Shown here: positions 10,001-21,100 of the stretch, piece after piece | Numbering within the stretch: the first letter of the stretch is position 1 | Layout of the letters: each line of letters opens with the position of its first letter | From: Sthenelais limicola | Taxonomy: Eukaryota > Annelida > Polychaeta > Phyllodocida > Sigalionidae | Assembly (NCBI GenBank): GCA_942159475.1 | Contig: OW804097.1 | Coordinates: 109,678,582 to 109,742,581, forward strand | Direction: 5' to 3' | DNA length: 64,000 bases | The notes under the pieces: generated by a model | Told to the model about the DNA's origin: nothing | Seen by the model: the letters and a program-made list of their open reading frames with translations, nothing else | Database searches by the model: none | Translations under genes and position numbers: made by a program

Positions 10001-13000
10001 CGCTATCCTTCGAGGATGATCTCAGGCGTTGCCTATCAAAAATAAACAATCAAGTTATATTTTTTATCTTACCTCTTCAATTGGTATATTGGATCTCAAT
10101 CGCTTTCTCTTGACCATATAAATATTCCCTAGCATGAACCATTGTTCATTAGTCCCCAGATTATAAGGGGGTGCCTATAAGCAGCATTCATTAGTTACCC
10201 TGCCGTATTTCATCCAGAAATTTTACCCGCGAGTATTTTTTATTATTTCGTTTTTTATATTTGTATTTGGAATATTTTAATGCTTGTCATTCGGCTGGGA
10301 ACCATTGTTGCTTTTTCTTTATAAGTTTATCCTCTCGCAAGCAAACTAGCCGGGAATTTCCCGGCTACTAAACTACTAAACAAGTTCAAGTTGTCAGGCG
10401 TTTGGCCGGGGTATGCAGTTGACTTTATGGCTCCGCCATCGGGCACCTGCATACATTTAGATTTTAGCAGAAGAATCTATATTTCGTTAGCTTTTTAATG
10501 CAATCATTCCAGACTTCTACCTTCAATATGACAGCCAAATTCCGTCTACCACTATCCATTTTGAATATATCCCATTTGCCGGTTACGTTTATTAGCGTAA
10601 ACGTTACTTCCGGGGACGTTATGGAACCGGTACAGAAAGGAATAAGGGATCGGAATGGTCACGCGATATTGCCGATAATGAAGCGCCAACTTTTATATCT
10701 AAAAGTACAAGTTTGTTACACCGTATAATATATAAGTCCTCCCATAAAAAGGCTTCATAACTAACACAAGTTTCATTTGAGACGATAATAAGGTTGCGAC
10801 TTACATGGGATAACAACAAAAGTTAGGCCATAAGTAGGGGTCGTTCATATATGGGGAGTGGACGGTGATTGATAGGGCGACGTGAGGAATTTTGGATGTG
10901 GGATTCCACCCTCATAGAGGGCGGGTCGGTCGCGCCTCGTCAAGGTATTGCGTCATATCATATATCTGTACAAGGAATAAACATACAACTATACATACAA
11001 CTCTAATACAACTACATATACAACTCTATACTTCGTTACCTTTTGTGTTACACCATTTGTAACATAACAACTATAAGAATTGATTTACTTTTGGGGTACA
11101 TTTCAGCTACTTTGATGCAGACGAGGTCCTGATAGCCGTTGGTTTGTGTATGGTAGGTATCAGGGATCATTATCCTTACTATTCTTTTTTTTAAAGATTT
11201 TATTTCCATTGGGTACAACACCTCCCATGGCTGTAGGATGTTCTGGCGGAACCCAGCATATATATAAGAACATAATTACATAGTGAGCATTGTCATCTCG
11301 GATTGAAGATTAATGAATTAGTGAATGATTATTCAGGACAACCACTATGTACAGTGAGACCCGTAATTCATTTGAAATGATATCAATGATATTCTTTTCT
11401 TTCTACGCGTTTTATCATATAATTCATTATCTACTATGTAGATAATGAATTGTATTATTCTAAAAATAGGGGTTTCCATCCCTCATTTATATTATATTAT
11501 ATTTATATTATGTGTGGATATATAACCCACCGTTGTTGTTTTGCAGTAATGATTGGGGGTAGCATCATACAATAAGCTTGTCTTTAATTGAATTGTTTCT
11601 GAATTGTGATATGATAGTAACCATATGTGACTCCTTCAGAGTTGGAAATATCCATATAACAACTGTGTAGCAGGAATTGTAATAATCCTAATTTGCTTTA
11701 CAATCGATAAACCAGTGATTATGATTAGTCAAATAGAATTTACTATAATATAGTAAATTCTATTTCTACATATGTATGTATTGACTGTAAAATGAAGCAT
11801 TGAATAACAATAATTAATATAATTATTATTACATGAATTCATCTGTAGGGTGTAACTTTCATCATGTTCCTCTTCGGTCTTCAAACAAAGGTGTGTACAC
11901 TTCCAGTGGATGTATTTGGTTTAGCAGTAGTATACATGTATATGGATGGCAATAAAGGCATTTTTAAATGAGCGGCTTGAAGAGTAATTATCGTTCATCA
12001 ATTTTTCTGGAGATTTGTATTTTGTTAATGACCTTTTATGATGAACTCACAAATAAACAACGTAATGTATTGCATTTATCAAATATTTTGAGTTACTTCC
12101 TGATATAATATAAATTAATATTCATTTTCTGATATTTCTGCAGTTCGATTTTACCTGGCTGGTTGGTCCTCTGGTCTCAATCCTATTCTGCCTTATCATG
12201 TTTGGCTTTCTCAACATCTTCATTCATGGCCGGGTATGTATCATTTTCATAAATCATTTTTCAACATGATATATTAAAATACTGTGTGAACATCACAGGT
12301 TGCACCAATGGCCTTGAACCCAGGTCAGGGTCATTTAGGGTACAATAGCCATGGTCCTGTACCGAGACATATATCATTCTATAGATACTATGTGTGCGGA
12401 ATAATAGAATAGAATAGAATAGAGCAATCTTTTATTAATCAAGGGGATACAAAGTTTTGATGAACAGGTCGACAGGCCTCTGGGTACCATTCAGGATTTA
12501 TACCCAGATCTTCCGGCCGTTCCCTTGACAAGAGGGATAGTAATAATAGGATAGTAATGATAGGATAGTAATAATAGGATAGTAATAATAGGATAGTAAT
12601 AATAGGATAGTAATAAAAACTTGATTTAAAAAAGAATTCTTTAGCAGTTCCTCTGTTGTCACAATCTTGCGCTACTATCTTTGGTCCCAGTACCTCACAT
12701 GAACTCACTCCTCCCCATTGATTGGAGTCCATAATCACAGTCAACTGACTTTAACTTTTTACCCAATCTATTTTATCCACCCACCCACCTCACAACTAAA
12801 ACCAAAATCAATTTGGAAGCTTAGCAGCTTATTTATACTTTCATTATAACTATAACTTCTCTCTAATTATTTAATCCCGGTCAAAATCATATTATATAAT
12901 TATATCAACTAATACTAATTATTTAATCAACTTACATTATGTCTTTTATTGTGTAAGTATATCAACTTGTTCCTCTTGAATTTGAGTATTGGTATACTGT

Positions 13001-14079
13001 TACTATTGAAGCAGATGTAGTGATTCTGGCAAATTAGTGCAAGTATTATTGCTACTGTATTATTTATATTCCATTTTCAGGTATTGAATTTACTGTATGC
13101 TAGTTTGGGAGCGATTGTGTTCTCATTGGTGAGATTGTTTTATCTGTATTTCTCTCATATTAGTATGTTTATTACTACCGATATATGTATTAGAATGTAT
13201 TTCTAATACAGATTTGTCGAACCATAACTTATTCATTTGTTCAGAAATTTTGGAATACGATTCCAGTATTTGTTTATAAATGTTGGAATACAATATTCTG
13301 TTCGTTCATTTGTCATAAATATTGAATACAATTCATGCATTTATTGATAAATGTTGGAATACAATATTTTGTTCGTTACTCAGTCATCAATATTGGAAGA
13401 CAATTCATACAGTTGTTAATAAATGTTGGAATATAATTCATGCTTATAAATATTCATAAATGTATGAACATAATTCATGAATTTGTTAATAAATTTTGGA
13501 ATACAATTCATGCTTATATTCATAAAAGGTTGTAATACAATATAGTTGAGTTTAAAGTTGAGAACAGGGTCTAGAATAAAATTAAATGCCTTTCGAATTT
13601 TGTTATATTTATGGGTCAAGTCGTTAGAAAATATACAATTCGCTTTAACCAATCCTCGGAAATAACCCAAATTTAAGACAAAGATGAGGTTCAAAACACA
13701 GCCTGAAACTATATTTTGATTTAATCAATATTATATACACTCAGATATGTAACTAATATTTATTATCTTATCCTGATTTAGTTGGCTCTTACCTTTACAT
13801 CAGTGTCACAAGTTTTTTAAAGTATAAACTTGATCTAAATGTTTAGAGCTGCCGATTGTACTTTGTCTGACGACCTGACCCATATAGATCTCTTAGTGGT
13901 ATTTTACTGACTCATTATGTATCCTTCCATTACAGTTCATCACAGTGGACGTGCAGCTGGTAGTAGGGAAAGGTCGTTACGCCTACAACTCAGAAGAATA
14001 CATTCTGGCTGCCCTGAATATCTATCTGGACATCGTTAACTTATTGCTTTTTATTCTGAAGATAATAAATTCTGACTAG
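7032..14079 (+). CDS. Lifeguard/TMBIM family protein, GRINA-like (10 coding exons)
   Basis: CDS join: 7032-7494, 7758-7836, 8594-8647, 9273-9363, 9905-9942, 11107-11152, 11849-11890, 12144-12233, 13081-13128, 13936-14079. All introns are GT-AG and the joined frame gives 364 residues. Residues 1-154 are a soluble Pro/Tyr/Gly-rich tail with a PPDY motif near 49-52 and three 15-residue repeats. Residues from about 155 form the Bax-inhibitor-1-like multispan region, beginning FIRKVFGILAIQL, with VRRQFPANLICLGIF, FGLQTKFDF, YASLGAIVFSL and a closing SEEYILAALNIYLDIVN. The family modulates cell death and calcium release in ER, Golgi or plasma membrane. Subfamily (LFG1 to LFG4) was not resolved; the proline-rich tail favours GRINA/LFG1. 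A likely acceptor at 6987-6988 suggests an upstream non-coding exon, so the gypsy element probably sits in the 5' intron. Confidence 0.93.
7206..7340 (+). repeat. Three tandem 45-bp coding repeats in the Lifeguard N-terminal tail
   Basis: Copies at 7206-7250, 7251-7295 and 7296-7340 encode TSAGYDPPIAGYPPN, TSAGYGPPIAGYPPN and TSAGYGPPIAGYTPK. Copies 2 and 3 are almost identical at DNA level, which points to recent duplication or slippage in frame. The tail of this family is normally low-complexity Pro/Gly/Tyr sequence. Confidence 0.9.
10130..10830. other. Intron segment of unusual composition in the Lifeguard gene
   Basis: This stretch of the intron between 9942 and 11107 is richer in GC and CpG than its surroundings and holds short palindromes, for example TAGCCGGGAA-T-TTCCCGGCTA at 10349-10369. 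It may be an old mobile element. I found no coding potential or clear terminal repeats. Confidence 0.2.
12400..12615. repeat. Microsatellite tracts in a Lifeguard intron
   Basis: A run of AATAG units lies at about 12400-12422, and four to five copies of a GATAGTAATAATAG-like unit lie at about 12534-12612. They lie in the intron between 12233 and 13081 and have no coding role. Confidence 0.75.
13611..13884 (+). mobile_element. Small TA-flanked inverted-repeat element, family A, copy 1
   Basis: The left end reads TATGGGTCAAGTCGTTAGAA and the right end TCTGACGACCTGACCCATA, inverse complements over about 30 bp with a few mismatches. Outer TA dinucleotides fit a TA target site (Tc1/mariner-like non-autonomous element). 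Related copies lie at 19559-19957, 54757-54996 and, broken, 25880-25975. This copy is in the last intron of the Lifeguard gene and has no ORF of note. Confidence 0.6.
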
Positions 14080-15433
14080 TTTAAAACAGTCGCTAATTAT
14101 ATGAAGATAAAGTGGGTTCAAGCATAGGTGTCTGTCAGTCGGTCAGTGTCTTCATCACTGTTTAGTGTTTTGAAGAATATACCGGTATTATATGTGTGCA
14201 TGTTTGTGTGTGTGTGTTTGGTGATGCTGTTTTTTAAAGTATAGACTTGCACTAACAATAGGTTCCAACTAATTATTTCTTTGGGGATGTTGAAATTCTT
14301 CTTTTTATTTTATCCGAGAACCGATTTTGATAAATTTTTCGGTCGAAGGTCGACCTTGCTTCTGAAAATGAGTGTTATAGGCATGGATTCCTGACAAAAC
14401 TATACTGTACAATCAGCTTGCAGTTCGGGGCAGATTCATGCAGTAGGAATTGAAGATGCTATACACCAAATGTATTGTACATTGCATATCCAATAATTAA
14501 GTTTAGATAAAACTAGCATATTACAATTTGGGTTTCCCCTGTATGCAAAGACTAATTCATCTATAAATCGTCTCTGGTATGGATTTTGTATGTATTACTA
14601 ACGATTTTGATGGAAGTGGCATTATATATATGTACCGTTACTAAGGAAAAAGTTCCCGTGTCTGCCAATTTTATTTTAATTCCTTTATATTCATTCCATT
14701 AGGTTCAACAATGTTGAGTGTCTGTATCTATGTGTGTGTGTATGCGTGTGCGGGTGGGTAAACTTGTTTGGAAGTTTCTTGGAATTCTTGAACGTTACAA
14801 ATGTGATATGTATACATATTCTTTCAATTCGTTAATTAATTCCTTATTGAAATATTGGGATTCTTAATAATTATACGCTGGTAGCTTTCATGATATCCGA
14901 TTGCCATATCTTGAAATTGACTATTCTAACACAATATGTGTTGAATCCTGACGACCGGTGATATGGATTTATTGTCCTTTCTTCTTTGTTGATTGCAATT
15001 ATACTTCCTGAAAGTATTAAATATGAATAGATCTCATGGTCACGATTGATTAATTGTGAAAATAATAACCGAGAGACTGTAAAAGGTATAACCAAGGTTG
15101 GAGTTGGTATAATAAATGGACATCTATTGAGGTCACCAAATGTAAATTATAAGAGCTGTCATTATTATTCTATACCAAATCATACTATTTGGTACCTTAC
15201 ACCCAGTAATTTACCCATTGATACCATAATAAAATGCGCGCGCAAGTTTACAGTTGGATTCTACAGTACCAGGTATATTACCGGTAGATCTATATATCGC
15301 GGGGTCAGAACTGTCAATTAACAGATATATTATGAAATTACTCTCAGAGCCCTTTCACATGTAGGGGGCCCCATAAATTGTGTAGCTTTGAAATAAATTG
15401 TTAAAAATATATAGACTGCAGTATGTAATTTAG

Positions 15434-15600
15434 CAGGGGCGGATCCAGGATTACATGAAAGGGGGGGTTCAGGTCTTAGAAAAGGGCACATGTTGGGGAC
15501 CCTGTGAGCGCCGAAGGCGCGAAGCCCTCAGAGAAGGTCAAGGAGAACCCGCCTAGACCTTCCTCTGAGGGCTTCAATTAAACAAAATATACTCCTTAAA
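15434..15600. repeat. Probable non-autonomous DNA element end with hairpin
   Basis: Starts with CAGGGGCGGATCCAGGATTA, a style of terminus I have seen in invertebrate transposon-derived repeats. It contains an inverted repeat at 15521-15575 (GAAGCCCTCAGAGAAGGTC against its complement with a one-base gap). Family and far end are not established. Confidence 0.4.
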
Positions 15601-15785
15601 TGGTGAATTCTGGTGCATTTTGAGTTGATAAATATATCTTTTAGTGTATGTATTTTAACAATATTTTACCTTAGGAATTGCTGCTCATTACATTACAGAT
15701 GATGTAGAAAAAAATAATAGATATTCACAAGGATATGTTCAGGCTGGGCCAGTTTTTCATGTGTGCTGTTTTGCTATAGCTCCTA

Positions 15786-15847
15786 GTTTTGCTATAGCTC
15801 CCACACTGCCATGTACATACATGGCAGTGTGGGAGCTATAGCAAAAC
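15786..15847. repeat. Perfect 30-bp palindrome with 2-nt loop
   Basis: Arms 15786-15815 and 15818-15847 are exact inverse complements around CA. The segment TTTTGCTATAGCTCC also occurs as a direct repeat about 17 bp to the left. It could be a recent foldback element or a hairpin-forming replication product. Confidence 0.85.
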
Positions 15848-16043
15848 AAAAAGAGGGGCACATTTTGAAACTATTCTCAAACTATTCTAAGACACTGTGA
15901 CTGTAATTCATTGTTGGAATTTAGTGAAAACTCAATAATTTCCACTAAAGATGAGACAGATGAGAATGATATTTTGTGTAAAGAGACTTTCTATCAGTTA
16001 TGATAAGTACCTGTAGTCTAAATACCTGATGATCAATACTTAC

Positions 16044-16311
16044 AATGGTTTGGGGGTTGTTTTCTGATATCAAAAGTAATTCTCTTTCCAATTCATCCCC
16101 CTCTTTCAGTAAACGGCTGACTATTTTAGTCTTTGTTCTTATTGTATTTTGACATAATTTTGTATATAATCGATATTCATAATTTAGGCCAGAAACATGT
16201 GAAATTTGTTTGAGAGTTCTGTCAAATAGCTTCAAATGGGATATATTTATGTCACCATAATGACAAAAACGGTAACACATTAGTTGGACAAAATTCATGG
16301 GATTGAAATGA
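16044..16311 (-). CDS. Possible internal exon of an unrecognised gene
   Basis: The minus strand has an open stretch of about 89 codons, bounded by a possible acceptor (ATCATTAG, before 16311) and a good donor (GTAAGT, after 16044). The peptide contains FVQLMCYRFCHYGD and a charged helical part (TKTKIVSRLLKEGDELEREL). It reads like real protein but I do not recognise the family, and no neighbouring exons could be joined. The polypyrimidine tract is weak. It may be part of a gene divergent from the zinc-finger gene, or chance. Confidence 0.3.
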
Positions 16312-17180
16312 CTAATGATATTTAGTAAAATTAGAAACAAACTCCCAACAATAAAAGCAACATATCAAGGTAAAAGGCCGGTTATAAAATCAATTTGGGT
16401 TACAATGAGGCCCTATTCAACCTGCAAATTCATCAGAATTAGGGAAAAATTGAAACTTTTAAATATAAATCGCACAAAAGATTGATCTATTTTGAAATAA
16501 AAACAATATGGGCCACACCCTAATCATCATTTAATATATTATATCCACTTGAAAACATTATCTTAACGATTTATGCATGACAAAATGGCGAGATTTCAAG
16601 ACCAGCAGGGGCTTTACTTATGTCACAGACTATTCACATGAGGTGAAAACAATAATCTTAAGAATTTAATAGCCTTATTAGACGTATTTACATATATGCC
16701 CCTATGTACACCATTCATTATCCCATAATTATAGAGTTGAAACAATTATTTCCATTATTTACACATGACAAAAGGGTCAGATCCAATAGCCAACAACATT
16801 ATTTCCAAGTTTGGTCACAATACTGATGTGTAGAAGTGTAGAAATGGGACACTAAAAACTTATTTTTTGCTAAAATACAAAAAAATCACTAGTTTCCATG
16901 GAAACAGGCCATTTTTTGACAATTTTCGCCACATTTCCGGCAATTTTTTTCTTCACATTCGGAAAATTGGTGCAATGCTACACAAAATACCTAAAATTTA
17001 GCTTGTTATAAGGTGGGTAGGGGTTCCCTCCCAAATTTAGCCATAGCCTAGCCCTACTGTCATCAGCACGGACATCATGCAGCGCCACGTGCGGGATTCA
17101 CTGTTGCGGCGCCTGAAGTTGTTTACAAAATGCCATTTCCGGTTTGATAGCCCGAACAAAACAGCGATGTTTACAATTTC
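16312..17180. other. Spacer and possible promoter region upstream of the BTB zinc-finger gene
   Basis: About 16480-16800 is AT-rich with two poorly conserved similar segments. About 17060-17160 is richer in GC and CpG (GCAGCGCCACGTGCGGGATT) and lies just before the inferred non-coding first exon, so it may hold the promoter. No TATA box was assigned. Confidence 0.35.
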
Positions 17181-17290
17181 CAATTATTGGACATGAACTC
17201 GTTGCAACGGTAGCACCGATTGAATATTCCTATGCGGACGGTATTTAGGATTCAGGTCGGACTCCAATTTGTACGATGAAGTGATTTTAG
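17180..17290 (+). other. Inferred non-coding first exon of the BTB zinc-finger gene
   Basis: A good donor, TTTTAG followed by GTGAGT, ends it at 17290, and an acceptor at 18115-18116 (ATATAG) leads into the leader of the coding exon, 32 nt before the ATG. The transcription start is a guess placed after the CpG-richer block. Confidence 0.4.
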
Positions 17291-17574
17291 GTGAGTGGAC
17301 GGGAGTGATTTCAAGTGGCAGCTGACCGATATTAGGGGTTTGGGGTTTTCACGTTCAATTGGCACTGGGCTGTCAGATCATTATTCAATCATACTCGCAG
17401 GAACGAGGGGTGCTGGGGCACTGGCAAAGTGGGTTGATAAAAGGTAAAAATAGAGTGATTGTCGGCGACATAGTTGTATAGTGATAGTTGTGATTAAAGA
17501 TTGCAAAGTTGTGAAACAAAATCTCTGACAGGCCTGGACGTTGAACCAGTCACTCAGACTGAGTGACTAAGACT

Positions 17575-17626
17575 GTAAGAGTAAGAGTTAGACTGAGACT
17601 GAGACTGAGACTGAGTCTCAGTCTTA
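17575..17626. repeat. GACTGA hexamer repeat with inverted end
   Basis: Several GAGACT/GACTGA units are followed by their inverse complement (GAGTCTCAGTC), forming a potential hairpin in the first intron of the zinc-finger gene. Confidence 0.6.
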
Positions 17627-18148
17627 ATTTTACTGTCGTTGGTCGGAGTCAGATTGAGGCTTGAGCTAGATCATGTCTGATAGGAATAGGCCTTCTAATA
17701 TTAATAAAAATACCGTGTTATATAGGCCTACTAATTACATAACATGATTATTATAGCACCCACATTTCTCAGAAAATATTCATTTTATATTACTTTTACA
17801 ATAGGCCTATTTACCCGAGTATTTCCCACCAATGAATTTTAATTCTAATTAATGAAAGCATTTAATAATATCCTGATTAATGAAAGCATTTAATGATATC
17901 CTGATAGCCTATGAATGTAATGAATAATGAGATTAATAATAATATTATTAATGATGATATATAAATGTACAGTCTAATATAGTCCATCTCTACTCTAGCC
18001 TAGGCCTATAGGCCTAGTATATTACTAAATGAATTGATGAGTGGGTTTAAATGTCTTTAATTAATAGGTTAGTAATATTTAGTCATCATTCAAATGTTAT
18101 TCTCATCAATATATAGGGAAAAACTGATGACAAGGAGGTGGACAGAAA

Positions 18149-21100
18149 ATGGACTCTCCACGAGGCGCCGACCCGATATCTCACGGTACTGTGATCACTC
18201 ACATGAGGGCGTTGTGTGCTGAGTTATGGAACCTGCGTGCAGAGGGCGCCTTCTGTGACGTCATCCTCAGCGTCCAGGGTGAGCCCATGTCGGCCCACAG
18301 CGTCATACTGGGAGCTTGCTCCCCCATACTGAAGAAACTCTGCATAGACAAATCTTTCTCTAGCCCCCCTGGTGCTGTTAATATCTCCATAGAACACTAC
18401 TCATACAAAGTCTGCTTGAAAACTCTAGAGTTTATGTACACTGGAGAGAAAGTGCGATTCGAGGAACAACCCGACCTCCAGGAGGAATTTAAAAGATTGG
18501 CCAAAGATTGGGAATTATTTGAAAGCGCTTTTAAAACAAGCGAAGAGAGAAATTTCGGTCGAACGGGTGCTCAGGGGGAAAATGTAGACTCAGGTTATTC
18601 TGGTTCCACTGGTGATATTTCCAAGACTGTTGACAAAGAATCCAATTCAAAAGCTGCAGCCATTATAGGTCATGGGGTGTCTCAAAAAGAAAACATCCCA
18701 AGTTCTCAAAGCGAAGGTTTGGAACATAAGTCAGAAATTCGTCACACAAGGAATATCAGAAGGAAACGGACTGTAAATAAAAAGAGAAAAAATATAACAT
18801 CAGGTGAGGATTCTAATGATGAAGAAGATTCTGTGGAAGAAACACGGGAGAAAACTGACCAAAGTCTTGATAAAAGTCCCCAAAGAAGCCTCCGCTCTCG
18901 AATCACCAAGAGATTAAAAGTAAAAGCATATCAAGAAGTTTCAGAGGACGATTTTGACGAAGAACCTTTATGTTCAGATTCAGTAAACGGTGAAAAGGAC
19001 GAAACAGAAAACGAAGATGACAAATCAGAGCCAAAGACGATATCCAAAGCCTCTAAGGACAAAGGTAAAAAACATAGAAGGAAATTAAAAATTGCTAAGA
19101 CTGTCCCGAAAAAGGGCGAGCGAAGAGGTCGGAGAAATCAGTGTTATAGATGCAATTTGAAATTTAATACGAGAGAGGAATATCTAGCGCATGGAAAGGA
19201 GGTTCATCCGCGGAGTCTGCTAAGGAAGCAAGGTCTGACATGTAAAGTATGCAATGCTCAGTTCTACCATCACAACCTATTACAAATACACAAGTTGGAG
19301 AACCACTGGGAGGAGGGAATGAAACCAGCAAAGATGTACAAATGTGATGTAAGCTTTTTCAATAGTTACATGTTTCAAATATTTCATTTTCCTGCACCAA
19401 CAAACGTTAGAAATATCGTTGTTGTTTTTTATTGATATATATACAAATTAAATTTAAATAGTAAATCAATTTTTTAAATTTCTGTCGAGATAGATTTTCT
19501 CCGTGTAATTTGAGATCTGCTCCTATATTTCTTCTGTACAATTTGAAAACGCATATGTCATGGGTGAAGTCGCCTGAAAATGTACAATTCGCTTTCACCA
19601 ATCCTCTCAAACATCCCAAATTTAAAGGGAAAATTGGGTTCAAAATACAGTTCAACATATCCGATCAATTTTTAAATCAACATGCAACCGAATATACTCA
19701 GCTGTGCCCATTATCTACATTTTTTTTAGCATAGATTGTAGATTGTAGGAAAATTTTAATATATTGTTGGAAGAGGTTTAAGAATTTATATACTGTGTAA
19801 ATAGAGGCGACGCAAGAACACATCCACTTGGTGGACAGGCGTTTTTTGATAATTATATTTAAAATGTACGTCCTGTTTTGTAATAATAATAAAAAAAATA
19901 ATGTACTAAATGCGTAGAGCTGTCGATTATGCATTTCCTGACGACCTGACCCCCATACTATATCTTCTCTGTACAGTTTGAGAACTGCACCTATAACACA
20001 AGCCGTTACGCCGCATTCAACCAGCACAGGAAGGGACACACAGCAGAGACGTGTGTGTGCGACATCTGTGGTAAACTCATGAAGAACAGGTTCTCGCTCA
20101 AGTCTCACGTGGAGATCATTCACGAGAGGAAGCAAGAGAAGTACTGTGAAAAATGTGACAAGACATTCTCCACCCGGCAAGCATTCAAAGTAAGGGTTGG
20201 AGAATTTGGTATCGGAATTGGCCCAAGAATATTTTGATATAATACTATACATCTTTGTTTACTAATGTATTATGTATGTAATGTATGCACATACTTTAAG
20301 CTGTTTTAATTCTTATCCACATTTTATGACCAAAGGCCATACGAGAGAGGAATATCTAGCGCATGGAACCAGAAACATACATTCTTTAGAAATACTTATA
20401 CATTTATGATTAGTATGATTAGTATGTGTCTTCTCTCGCCCCGAAATGACCACACATATACCAAAGTATAGGCCATGTCCTAAGGGGCATAACACAAGCA
20501 ACCCCCGCAAGCATTTAAAGTAAGGGTTTGAGAATTTCGTAGTGAAATTGACCAAAAACCATTTTGATAGAATCTTTTTATTATTATTAATGTATTATAT
20601 GTAATATATGCACCTACTTTTTGCCACATTTGAAGACCGAAGGTTAATAACAGATATCTTTTTTTAGAAATTCTTAGATCAATACATGTATTAGTTATGG
20701 AAATCGTGATCATTCTTTATCAAATTACTAATTTCATTTCGTACCACACCGACTGGGTTACCAAAAGCTGACCGTCTACATGGATAGCTGTCTTTGTCTG
20801 TGTACACATACATGTAAAAGAAACATTGCTTATAATAAAAAAATAGGGTATCGCATCCCGTTAGTATGTTTCCTCTCTGGCCCCAAAATGATATATACAA
20901 AAGTATAGATCATATTGAAAGGGACGTAACGCAACCAATCCCCCCACCCCGCACTATATTGTGTATCTTCGTCAATTTCAATTAAAATCTTTACAATTAA
21001 TGATAATCCCTGAGAAGCTTCCCCTCTTATATAAAGCATAGTATAGATAAGTACACATGCAGAATAATAATTTAACTTATGCTTCTATCCTGTCCAGAAC

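Larger units (their letters stand above)
14080..16043. other. Spacer downstream of the Lifeguard gene
   Basis: Contains the probable 3' UTR just after 14079, short GT-rich simple repeats near 14195-14225 and 14730-14760, a probable DNA-element end at 15434-15600 and a strong palindrome at 15786-15847. No supported gene was seen. Confidence 0.5.

Noticed and set aside
12300..12345. Minus-strand GGGTTCAAGGCC resembling a tRNA B box
   Set aside because: No A box at the right distance and no cloverleaf could be drawn.
15046..15321. 91-codon plus-strand frame
   Set aside because: No splice signals, no motif, AT-rich composition expected by chance.
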